Assembly (NCBI GenBank): GCA_946902985.2
Contig: OX336389.2
Coordinates: 171,502,704 to 171,566,703 of the forward strand
Direction: 5' to 3'
DNA length: 64,000 nucleotides
Origin: Meconema thalassinum
Taxonomy: Eukaryota > Arthropoda > Insecta > Orthoptera > Tettigoniidae
Part shown: piece after piece, positions 31,666 through 41,315 of the stretch
How positions within the stretch are numbered: the stretch's first letter is position 1
How the letters are laid out: each line of letters starts with the position of its first letter
Made by a program: the position numbers and the translations under genes
Notes under the pieces: model-generated
Told to the model about the DNA's origin: nothing
Seen by the model: the letters and a program-made list of their open reading frames with translations, nothing else
The model's database searches: none

Positions 31666-32985
31666 AGTCCTCTTCCGGACCGCCTCTCCGGATGTCCTTC
31701 GGCTACGTTTTTGTTGGTGGGAGCGACTCTTGAAGAAACGGCTTAGCGCCTCCATCAATTCGTCGGCCAGGAGCTTGGTCTCGTTGGTTTTTGCTGGTTC
31801 GTCGACGTCCACCTGACGCACCCGTGCGTGCATTCTAGATGCTTGTTTTGCCGCCTCGAACTCAAGTGCGTGGCTCAGCGCATCTGCCAGGGTCTTATTG
31901 CGCGCGAGTCGCAGCGCCTGTTGAGAGTCCGAGTCCCGTAGCCCTTCGGTGAAGGTCTGCGTCGCAATCTGTTCCAGAAAGTCGGCCGGCGCTGTTGGAT
32001 AGGCGAGCCTTACGAGGCGTGCGATGTCCATCTCGAACTCCTGCAGGGTTTCCGCGTTCTTCTGTACCCGGGTCCGGAGCTGCATCTGGTAGGCCTGCTG
32101 AAGATGGCTATCTCCATATCGGGACTCCATATGGGCGATCAGTGAAGCGTAGTCCTGGGATCCAGTCGGGATGGCCTGAAGGACGTTAAGGGCTTCACCT
32201 CTCAGCGTTACAATGAGAGCTGTAGCCTTTTCTGTGTTGTTCCAGTTATTTATGGAACAGGCCGCCTCGAACTGACGTAAGTATGTGCTCCACGGGACCT
32301 TTCCGTCGAAGGTTGGGGGCGTCACTCTGCTCTTTCCCGTTCCTGACGTTCCCGGTGTACCTGTGGGCGGGCGTCGGCGCAGCTCGGCAACTTCCTCTTG
32401 AAGAGCGTTGAATCTCGCTTCAATCCCCGTCGGTGGGCGTTGGTTCAGCTCAGCAATTTCCTTTTGTAAAGCGTTGAATTTCTCTTCCACCCCCGTCAGT
32501 GGGCGTTGGCGCAGTTCTGCAACTTCTTCTTGTAAGGCGTTGAATTTCTCCTCCACCCCTATCAGCGGGCGTCGGCACAGCTCGGCAACTTCCACTTGTA
32601 AGGCGTCGAATTTCTTTTTCACTGCCGTGACTTCCTCACGTAGGCCCTGTTCTAATTTCTTCAGGTCTTGTGCTAGCTTAGTCTGGCCGTCTTCCATCTT
32701 CGTCTGGCCATCCTTCAGGTCCTTGGCTAAGTTCTTCTGGCCGTCTTCCATCTTCTTCAGGTCCTCCGCTAACTTATTTTGACCGTCTTCCATCTTCTTC
32801 TGGCCGTCTTCTAATTCGGCAGTTAGGTCCTTGGTTAAATTCTTCTGGCCGTCTTCTAATTTGGCAGTTAGGTCCTTGGTTAAATTCTTCTGGCCGTCTT
32901 CCATCTTGGTTTCCATGCCACTTAACTTTTCTAGCAATGCTGCCAATTGCGCCTCCATTTTAGTTGTTTGTCTTGTAAAGGACAT
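31642..32985 (-). CDS. gag: Gypsy Gag with tandem coiled-coil repeats
   Basis: 447 codons from the ATG at 32985. Residues 1-110 are a coiled coil made of related units such as KMEDGQKNLTKDL and KLEDGQKNLTKDL. Residues about 120-215 are four 22-residue units of the form VEEKFNALQEEVAELRQRP, followed by a Thr/Gly/Pro linker. The capsid region follows: TPPTFDGKVPWSTYLRQFEA, WNNTEKATALIVTLRGEALN, LQEFEMDIARLVRLAYPTAP and the R(N)KTLADAL block. The frame ends at TTDLLDLP, right where the zinc knuckle appears in another frame. Gag packages element RNA into particles in the cytoplasm. Confidence 0.9.
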   Translation of the reverse strand: MSFTRQTTKMEAQLAALLEKLSGMETKMEDGQKNLTKDLTAKLEDGQKNLTKDLTAELEDGQKKMEDGQNKLAEDLKKMEDGQKNLAKDLKDGQTKMEDGQTKLAQDLKKLEQGLREEVTAVKKKFDALQVEVAELCRRPLIGVEEKFNALQEEVAELRQRPLTGVEEKFNALQKEIAELNQRPPTGIEARFNALQEEVAELRRRPPTGTPGTSGTGKSRVTPPTFDGKVPWSTYLRQFEAACSINNWNNTEKATALIVTLRGEALNVLQAIPTGSQDYASLIAHMESRYGDSHLQQAYQMQLRTRVQKNAETLQEFEMDIARLVRLAYPTAPADFLEQIATQTFTEGLRDSDSQQALRLARNKTLADALSHALEFEAAKQASRMHARVRQVDVDEPAKTNETKLLADELMEALSRFFKSRSHQQKRSRRTSGEAVRKRTTDLLDLP

Positions 32986-33070
32986 GCACTCACAGGAATA
33001 TTAGAGAAAATGACCTGCTCGGGTTTTGAAACCAGGACCGTCAGGTGTTGTGCTTGTGCTTGAGTTCGTA

Positions 33071-33088
33071 ATCCGGCTTCTGACACCA
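33071..33088 (-). promoter_or_regulatory. Primer binding site of the gypsy element
   Basis: Two bases after the 5' LTR on the minus strand lies TGGTGTCAGAAGCCGGAT, a TGG-initial primer site typical of Ty3/gypsy elements. Confidence 0.75.
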
Positions 33089-33090
33089 GT

Positions 33091-33782
33091 TGTTACGTGC
33101 CACCCCCCCCCCCCCTAGTGGCACTTTTGTTAACTGGATTACGGTGGGTTGAAGCACAACACAGATTGTTCCTTTAAAGAAATAATTACCTTTATTGCAG
33201 CCAGAAAGATACACCACTCAACAGTAAATACAAGCAATTAGAACCTTACTCCAGTTTCCTCAAGTCTCCTCCTTGAGCGCTCTTGCCCCTTTCACTTGTC
33301 AACAAACCACAGAAGTTAAACCATCTTAATGAGTCCGGTGGCCTTGACAGAAGCTACCTGCACCTCTTCCTCATGTACACAAACTACAGTTACTTACGAT
33401 AATCTGCTACACGCTGTTTCGCTGTCCACAAGCTGGGGAAACAATGTCACTGGATTTCGTAACTCGCACGGCACTTCGTCACCACACTTCTGTAGCTCAG
33501 TGAAATCACACTCGCTCAAAAACACTGTCCTCAAAAACTCCGTCCCCTCACTGTTGAGGCCGCTTATATAGCAGGCTGGTGACTCAATGAATTCTAGAAT
33601 CGTCCAGGACACACGGCTTCTCGAGATTTCCTTCACTGGCTGGGTCACGAATATTCTGGACCATCCCTTTCACTTCGCAGCCCGTTGCATAACGCGCACG
33701 TAATACACTGAGGCAGAGCACACACAGCCCGGGGCAGTTGTGACTCATGCGGCGAGCGATGTAACAAACTCACAGCCGTAAC
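33091..33782 (-). repeat. 5' LTR of the gypsy element
   Basis: 692-bp upstream LTR. It holds TTATATAGC near 33565, a TATA-like sequence on the plus strand (GCTATATAA on the coding strand), well placed for an LTR promoter. Confidence 0.9.
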
Positions 33783-33850
33783 TATATTTCGATGTATTTT
33801 TGACCGACGTATTATTATTATTATTATTCATCGATGGACGATAGAAACTA

Positions 33851-34786
33851 TAGAGCATCCAGCGTTTAGAAAAGACTGTGGGTCTTATGGGCTTTTACTT
33901 TTGACAGACCCCCCCCCCCCCCCCTACACTGGTTTTGTTACCTCACCTTTTATTATGAAGGAACTCTGAACATATATATTTTTCGTCATAATAGCTTCCT
34001 ACAATTATCTACCATTTGATTACCTTTGTTATTGCATACAAGTATCGTTTATATTACGTCTTAGTAATTTAAACATTTTCGAGGTTAGCATGCTGGAAGG
34101 AAGAGCCTCGTCCAGTGCTGCATGTTTGCCCGGAGTGGAGCACGTGCTCAGTTCCGCCGGCAAGATAAGTTCTGAATCACTATCCGACATTGGTTTATTG
34201 TTGTGTGTCTGTTTTATTTTCTGTTCGATCGAATCAGGGCTGCCGACAGTTGGGTTCGAACCCACTATCTCCCGAATGTAAGCGCAGGGCTGCGCGCCCC
34301 TAACCGCATGGCTAACTCACTACAATATTACAAATATTAATCTAAACATAACAACAAGAATAGAATTGAAAGGGACTAAATTATAGCCTAACTAATAACG
34401 AAAAAGTGATGATCAACAGTATTGCTGACGTAAAAATTGTTAACATCGTCAGCATACAGTACATCTGAGAAGGAAAGAAGGGTTGTGCTCTCGACATCTA
34501 TCAATCAGTAATGCGTCATATCACAACGAAATGAATGTCGTTATTGGTTCTCTTCGCGTACGGTATCCTTAATACTGGTCCAGTCCGTTAACACCTGCAA
34601 ATCTGCTCCTTCCTGTGCGTGTTCTACTTCAGGTAGCTGCCGGGGTTGTGTTGTCTCGCTAAGTTATGAAAGTACACTACTCGAAGCTGGTGAACATAAC
34701 GTATGACGTCAGCGCTACCTCTGCCTAGAGCTAGCAACACTGTTGCCATATGGCTCCACAGTCTTTTGTAAACGCTGGATGCTCTA
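33851..34786. mobile_element. 936-bp TA-flanked element with inverted ends
   Basis: The ends are TAGAGCATCCAGCGTTTA followed by GAAAAGACTGTGG, and their complement at 34756-34786. TA is duplicated at 33849-33850 and 34787-34788. Copy A of the host repeat (near 88) shows the empty site. There is no transposase; a non-autonomous Tc1/mariner-like element fits. A C-run lies at 33909-33924 and part of a SINE near 34228. Confidence 0.85.
34226..34318 (-). mobile_element. tRNA-derived SINE head fragment
   Basis: The minus strand reads GCGGTTAGGGGCGCGCAG (box A-like) and GTGGGTTCGAACCCAAC (box B-like), then TGTCGGCAGCC. I recall this SINE head from many insects. Only the promoter part is present and it lies within the TA-flanked element. 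It is not a tRNA gene because it lacks a cloverleaf and continues into SINE-specific sequence. Confidence 0.7.
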
Positions 34787-35100
34787 TAGGAAGAAACTTA
34801 TGTGATAATTCCCGATGTTACCGCCAGAGTAGAGGAATGTGCTCTGGAATGTTCTAACCACCACCCTTCTTGCGAGGAGAGTGCTGGGGCAGTTCTGGAA
34901 TGATCAGTGTGCACCGTGGGCTTGAGCTGAATGCCACGTCCGCGTGATGGGTGTGCAATGTGAGCCTGATTTAGTGTGCAACGTCTGCGTGAGCAGTACG
35001 CAACGTTTGCTTGATGAGTATGCAATGTGTGCCTGAGCAGTTTTTGTGTGGACAGTACTCGTGGTTCTCTTGTGTGAGAAGTACCTAAGCAATTTTTGCC

Positions 35101-37268
35101 CGAGAAATATGTAAAGGGCGCTTGAACAGTATACGTAAAGTGTCGCTCCAGCGAAATATCGTGAGTGTCGGGACGACATCGAACACGCAAGTATGTGCTG
35201 TAATAATCCGAGCCGGAACGCGAAGGTCTATTAGATCTGTGTCAATGCAACGATCGGCATGTGAATGACGCGTGGAATTATTCCAGAATATTTTTCGCTA
35301 TTTCGATTACTACAGGCGTTAATGCACGTGGTCCGGTTGAATTATGATATTTTGAAGTGTCGAAGGCATGCACTGTAGTTATAGCATAATGAGACTGTGC
35401 ATATTTGGATATGTGAAAAAATGCCGCCAGTATCTGTATGCTTACGATTAACATTAATGATAGACGAACGTCAGATAAGTGCCTAACATTATAAATATCC
35501 GGACGTGAATGAAAATAATTGCAGTCAAGGCGATACCTTATTACGAGGGCCTATAATGTAAAAGACATTCGTGTGAGGACAGCAGAATAATCGCTCGCAT
35601 GTGTAGTCGCGGCGTGAAAGTTACGGAAGGCTCTATCTATTTTAACCTTGTGAGTTGAGGGGTGAAAGCACGCAGACAGCACGAGAAGTCGGTGAAGGCC
35701 AGCCCGAACAGCTGCCAGTATAAGGAGGCGTGTACCGGACCGAGAAACGCGAGAGATTTTACGTAAATTCATACGAACGAGGAACTGAAGGTGATGTTTC
35801 GTAGACATTAAAATGCTCCGATACAGTGAAATATAACGCTATTGTTACGAGGCGATATGAACCTTACAATCACGGACTCAAATACGCAAGAAATGTGTAA
35901 GCTTAATATGAATGTGACCACGCAAATGATGTGGTTCTAAGCACGTAGAGGGGCCGAAATTGGATGAACGATCGTCATGAGATGGACGCGTGGGCCATGA
36001 GCCTGATGTCATGAGACGCTGCCGCTGGGGGAACGAGATGCAGCCGTTGGACGGAGGTGGACGTGCCATGGGCTCGATAGATGCCAGAGGCCCATGCCGC
36101 TATCAGGACGCTGGGAGACGATGCGAACGACACCGCCGGGACGATGGTGGAACGACGCCACCCAGATGACGAGGAGACGCCGACGCCTGGAATTTCCGAG
36201 GACATGGATGCATCACGACGCCAGACATAAAGTAAGACGTTTCATTTCATTCCTGTACATCGTGAAGAAGGGAACACCTACTTCGAATAGCCATGCCATA
36301 AGATGACTTGAGATCGTTTAACTTAACGCCGTTTTGAATATTTATTTCATGACGAATATAAGCATCATTTTCTTGTAGGTTTATTTCACTTCGAGTCATT
36401 GATATTAGTAGGTTAGCAGCATCGATGATATGTATAACTCAAATATATATATATTTCTTGGAGCATAATAATAATAATAATCCTGAATTCTTTAATAACG
36501 ATACAAGATGCCCATTTTAGTTGGAGGTTCTAGTATTTCAATCACCGAGGTATTATGATGGAAAGTTATTGAGAACTGTTATATTCAGCATGAGAGGTAC
36601 CGGTACTTGATAAAACATTCATGCCTAGTTGTGATACATAGTTATCGACATTGTGGTCGAAGATGATGGTCAAATGAAGAATTCAATCCTGAAGGATTTC
36701 ATAATGAGTTTACAAAGGATATTATAGTAGAATAACTCGCTTTGCTCGTTGGGGGCTTCGCCTCCAAGTCCCCGGTGTAATTGACAAACCGGGTGATTTA
36801 GGATCAGTAATGAGATAAAGTGTTAAAAACATATGATTCTGGCTTTTATTTTTGCTTTCAATTTGTAAAGAAAAAAGTAATAGACGAATGTGCTACATGC
36901 ACATTTTCCTTCGATGTAAATTTTTAGTTGATTATTGGAAGTCACCTATCAAAATAATTGAGCTAATGGGCCAAATGTAATTTTAGTTTGGTTTTGTAAT
37001 AATGTTTCCATAAGTTTATAGTGTCTTAAGTGTACAAAGTCCCACGCAGTTGTTTCGTGTCAATTTTTTTGATTTTATCCAAGTGCCCTTTAAGTCCATT
37101 AAATAAAATACTAAATATCTGATCATGTTTGGTTTCTTCTGCATTTTTTAAAAATAGTGTTATCGTTTTTTTTGACACTACAGTTCTCTATATAAAGTTA
37201 TTTATTTTTGAAGGAGTAATGGCTAACTGCTCTATTTTAATTCTGTAAGGACATAGATTGTCCTCTGG
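35101..37268. other. Unassigned region
   Basis: I see no supportable gene. 35930-36240 is more GC-rich, with overlapping ORFs on both strands that show no domain. 36735-36770 reads TCGCTTTGCTCGTTGGGGGC then TTCGCCTCC, a GC-rich motif that looks like a piece of a repeat. The rest is AT-rich. Confidence 0.4.
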
Positions 37269-37640
37269 AGTCTAGTCTACTGCCTGTTATATCAATGGGG
37301 TAGTTTAATTAAATTAGATCACCTAGCCTACTACCAGGTATAGGCCTATCATGGCGGAGAGTTTTGTCACGTCTCTAAGCCTAATACTAGTTAAATCATG
37401 GCGGGGAGTTTCATTAAGGCATGTCTCCTTGCCTACTGCCAGTTATATCATTACAGAGAATTTCGTTAACGTAAATCCCCTAGCCTACTGCTTGTTATAT
37501 CAAGGTGGGGAGTGTTGTTATAGCAGGCCCCTCGCCTGCTGTCAGTTTTATCATGGCCAGGAGTTTTGTTAAGAAAGGCCATTTAGCCTCTTGCCAGTTA
37601 TATCATGGCGGGAAGTTTTGATTAGGCAGGTCTCCTAGCA
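37269..37640. repeat. Minisatellite, ~57-bp unit, ~6-7 copies
   Basis: The phrase CCTACTGCCAGTTATATCAT followed by GGCGGGGAGTTTTGTTAAGG recurs with changes near 37275, 37330, 37378, 37430, 37488, 37545 and 37595. Units are diverged. Confidence 0.8.
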
Positions 37641-37939
37641 AAACAGTCTGTTTTAGATTCTGTGAAGTGGCTAACGTGTTCCAAAACGGGGAAGCGCTGC
37701 CATTCAGAACAAGTACTAAAGTAACACTGTAACAATTCTCTGAAACTATAAATTTCGTGGAACTAACAGACGTACACGAACGATTAACCTCCAGTAATTG
37801 GTTCATACCATAACACACATTTACAATGCTAGATTAACGTGGAATCACTTTTTTCATTTTGTTTTGTCTTTTAGTTCTTTATGTGGTTGGCTAATAACAT
37901 TTGACTTACAATTTTGATTATAATTGAAAATAATATTCC

Positions 37940-37990
<51 letters not shown>

Positions 37991-38313
37991 CATAATTACA
38001 CTACTAAGAAGGGGCCGTGTTGGTGCTGTAGGCACGCTGCTTGCTTCTCACCAAGGATGAAGGAGTTTACTTACCAGCCAAAGCATAGAAGGTTTTCGGA
38101 CTGAAATATCATGTATTATGGTTGAGAATCCACGTAAGAAAGGAGGTCCCGTGCCTCATTTTCGCGTGAATAAAGGTCATGTCAACTACAAGCTTCTTTC
38201 CACTTTCACAACTATGTTGTGTAGACAACATGCATCTTCACTCACCCAATTATTAATCAGAGGCAGGAAAGTACGTCTATATACTGGAAATAAACATCAG
38301 CTTCTATGTAGTG
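37641..38313. other. Unassigned region with an ATT microsatellite
   Basis: A pure ATT run fills about 37941-37990. The remainder has no supportable gene. The ORF at 38118-38369 runs into a SINE and is not called. Confidence 0.5.
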
Positions 38314-38638
38314 AACTTGAAAATCCACAGCATGTTTTAATCGACCGACCGGGTCAGGGAATGGAATGAATGAAGCCCCCATCTAGCGGCGAGGATATGA
38401 ACTGTGTCGGCTGCCGAAGGCTGTAACACTCCCCTGGGGAAATGATTAAATGAATGGCAGATGAAATGAAATTATAGTGGAACATGTTGCTTGAATGAAA
38501 TTGTGACAGGGAAAATCGAAATACCCAGAGAGAAACCTGTCTGCCTCCAATTTGGCCAGCACAAATCTCACTTGACCGGGATTTGAAACACAGACCCAGC
38601 GGTGAGAGAACGGCGTGCTGCCGCCTAAGCTACGGAGG
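38314..38638 (-). mobile_element. Full-length tRNA-derived SINE
   Basis: The minus strand begins GCCTCCGTAGCTTAGGCGGC (box A region) and has TTTCAAATCCCGGTCA (box B region), then a body with GTGAGATTTGTGCTGG, TTTCTCTCTGGGTATT and CTCGCCGCTAGATGGGGGCT. It is flanked by direct repeats CTTCTATGTAGT at 38301-38312 and 38639-38650. I recall this SINE from several insects. A Pol III promoter with a 12-bp duplication shows LINE-driven insertion. Confidence 0.85.
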
Positions 38639-38650
38639 CTTCTATGTAGT

Positions 38651-41315
38651 AAAATTTAAATAACCTTTCTTAAATATTGAACACACATCGTTTAACGTCC
38701 TCATACTATATTTAACAAGTAGTTCCGTGACGAACTAAAGAGCCTACTTTTCTTAAAATTTATGATTCATGCCAATCTATATAGACCTATCTAGAATAAT
38801 GAGGAAATCAATTTGGTAATACTAACATTTCTAAGTACTGCAGTTTGAAATACACATAAATAGTGTATCCTAATAGAGTAACTTACTACAGTTGGCAGCC
38901 CTGGTGACTCTGAATATATTCTTAGTTCCATCTCTTAAGGCATAGAATGCACATACAAAATTTGGTTGAAGTCTAATGGGTAGTATGGACGTTACATGCT
39001 GTTTGATATTGGATTTACCAGCAACATTGCAACAGTGTAACAGTTAATTGAGTTAGTAATGTACACACGTATGAATTTATAGTTGGGAATACGATCGTCA
39101 ATTCCGTATTAGTGTATTTATTGTAACCAATGCGAAGGTTAATGCCGCATTGTGGTGATATTGGTAATAGTATACGATGGTGTCACTCCGTATAACTTTG
39201 TTGAAGTGAGAGTCTGCGATGAAATAATTTAAGTGTGGAAATACGAAGATGTATACCGTATTGTTGAAGAAACTTCTTAACTTGTTGCTGTAATGTTATA
39301 TCATGCTATTTGTAGCATTTTTATGAAATGAAACTGAGTTGGTTGTAACTCACAGTTATTTTTATGAAAGTGTTAGATGGATTAGACGATTAGAAGGAGG
39401 CATGCGGAACAGCAAGGTGATCTGCTGAGTTGATTTATGTTTCTAAATTAATTATTAAACCTTTATTAAGATTTTGGACTAATAATCATATGAGTTCTTA
39501 AATGAATGATCATATTAAACCGGATTTAACAGAAACCTAAACCACGACATTAATAGTCAGTGTTACAATTGAGTGAACTTTAATAATAAATATTACGTGA
39601 GGTAATTTTTATGGCCTTTCAGAATAAAGTGATCTGATAGGAAGGAAGCCTAATCTACACTTTTAACGTTTATACTTCTCTTGGATAAGCCTAATAATAA
39701 TATTATGATATTATTTCGACATGGAGGGACAGTTTAAAATTAAACTTGTACAACTAGTCCGATGTAAATATTTTAAACATTTTAATAGGCTTTTAATTAT
39801 TTGTCTTCAACTTTGTTGAAGTGGTATTTAATAATAACTCATTTCGCGAGGTTAATAATGTATTATTAAGCTACCATCATACGTGTTCTTGTTTTTGCAT
39901 GGAGAAACACTTGTATGCAACACAAGGTGAGTGAGAGATTGCATTATATGATTTATGTGTGTGATATTTTGTGGAATTACGATTGTAATGTAGACGCGTG
40001 ATGTACTCCGAGTATATTATAAAGATTAATGAAGGAAATAGTGTACTAAAAGGGATGTTTTCAATGTGTGTTAGTGAGAGAGTGTTTGATGACTGAGGGA
40101 TTAGTCATTTGTATACATGAATCTCGGTAGAGGAGGAAACAACTGATTGCGTTTAGCAATGGCATCGATCTGGACACAGCTGATTGATATTTCATGTAGT
40201 CCAGCTGAGCGTTTAGAAATAGAAGGGGAGTTTTTGTTGTATAGAGTAAAACATAGTATTGTTAAAGTTTTAAATTCACTTTTAAATGAAGATAATTTTT
40301 GGGAAAGCTTTTGGCATATTTAAATTTTATTTAAATAATTTCTTTTAAATATTTAAACTCCAGTTGAGGGAGGTAAAGTAAATGTGAGTTTGTGGGCGTT
40401 TTCAGCTCTGCTGTTTTGAGAGTGTGTGTGTTAAGTTTGTTATGGATGAGTGATTGTTGTTTTATATTCCATATTTTATATTTTTATTGGTGTTTATTGT
40501 CTGTTGATTTTGCGACAATAAATCTGGCTTCATTCTTCTTACAAGTGGGTCTTATGTGATTTATTTTAATTATAGAGAGGATGTGTTATGGAAAAGGGGT
40601 GTTTATGGTATATGGCGCCTTTTACCCATTCCGTCCCGAGATTTAGGTAAGGATCTCAAGATTCCGGAGTAGTTAGCATCCTTATCCAGTGTAGTTAGTC
40701 CATAACACTTCCACTACGACTGTGTGGTTATCATAGAAGTGCTTGTCGGAAGGATTTTTCAGATTTTTAGCCGGGACCTTCAAGATTCTTCGATCCACTC
40801 TTCATTCTAGGATTTCGACAAGTCAGCTTCATGATAATTACGGGTACAGTCAGGTAGAATGGCGATCACAACGTATGGGGCATCTAATTTTATTCGTAGC
40901 GCCATGATAGTCAGTTAAATAGAGTGATTGTGATTACTGGTTGCATTTAGGAGGTCAGATGTTGTATAATCCTATGATAGGAAAACATAGGTGGAATTAT
41001 TGGATAATAATCTATGATCTGAACATATTTTATTGGATTAACCGGTTCGATGGTCTTTCTTTACCAAGTCACAGTAAATTTAAATTTTCTTATTGATGTC
41101 AATGTTGATTAATGCGATAGTATAATTGATTTAGGCCACGTAAGGATGATTGCTATGATTCATAATAAAAAATAGGGGGGATAGTTGTAAGATATTAGAA
41201 TAAGTTTATGCTATGTAGAAAAATACCCAAGTATAGTAGAAATTGGTTGCTCAAAATGATGTCAATGTGCTCTATTTTATATATTCCTACAGCATTTAAG
41301 TGTATTGGTGTTATT
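38651..41315 (+). other. Probable 5' LTR remnant and leader of element C
   Basis: AT-rich, with no supportable ORF. At 40614 TGGCGCCTTTTACCCATT looks like a primer binding site, so sequence before about 40607 may be the 3' part of a 5' LTR for the gag at 41316. The LTR boundary lacks a clear CA end, and I found no matching partner after 54086. Confidence 0.35.

Larger units (their letters stand above)
27206..33787 (-). mobile_element. Ty3/gypsy LTR retrotransposon, nearly complete
   Basis: LTRs 27211-27898 (688 bp) and 33091-33782 (692 bp) run TGTTACG to CGTAAC(A). The flanks are TATAT on both sides, a 5-bp target duplication. The 5192-bp interior holds gag, protease, RT, RNase H and integrase on the minus strand, the Ty3/gypsy order. 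The primer site and polypurine tract are in place. The LTRs are almost identical; the main difference is a run of 6 C (27223) against 13 C (33103). The coding region carries a few frameshifts and two in-frame stops, so this copy looks recent but inactive. No env-like ORF is present. Confidence 0.92.
33826..35100. repeat. Dispersed repeat, copy B (split)
   Basis: 33826-33850 and 34789-35100 together match 61-390 at the start of the window, including the ~22-bp subrepeats. The break is filled by the element at 33851-34786. Sequence after 35100 no longer matches. Confidence 0.8.

Noticed and set aside
34226..34318. tRNA gene
   Set aside because: It has box A and B likeness but no full cloverleaf, and continues into known SINE sequence.
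35878..36306. Host gene in the GC-richer patch
   Set aside because: ORFs overlap on both strands, show no domain, and have no supporting splice structure.
38118..38369. 83-aa ORF starting MVENPRKKGG
   Set aside because: Its second half reads through SINE sequence.
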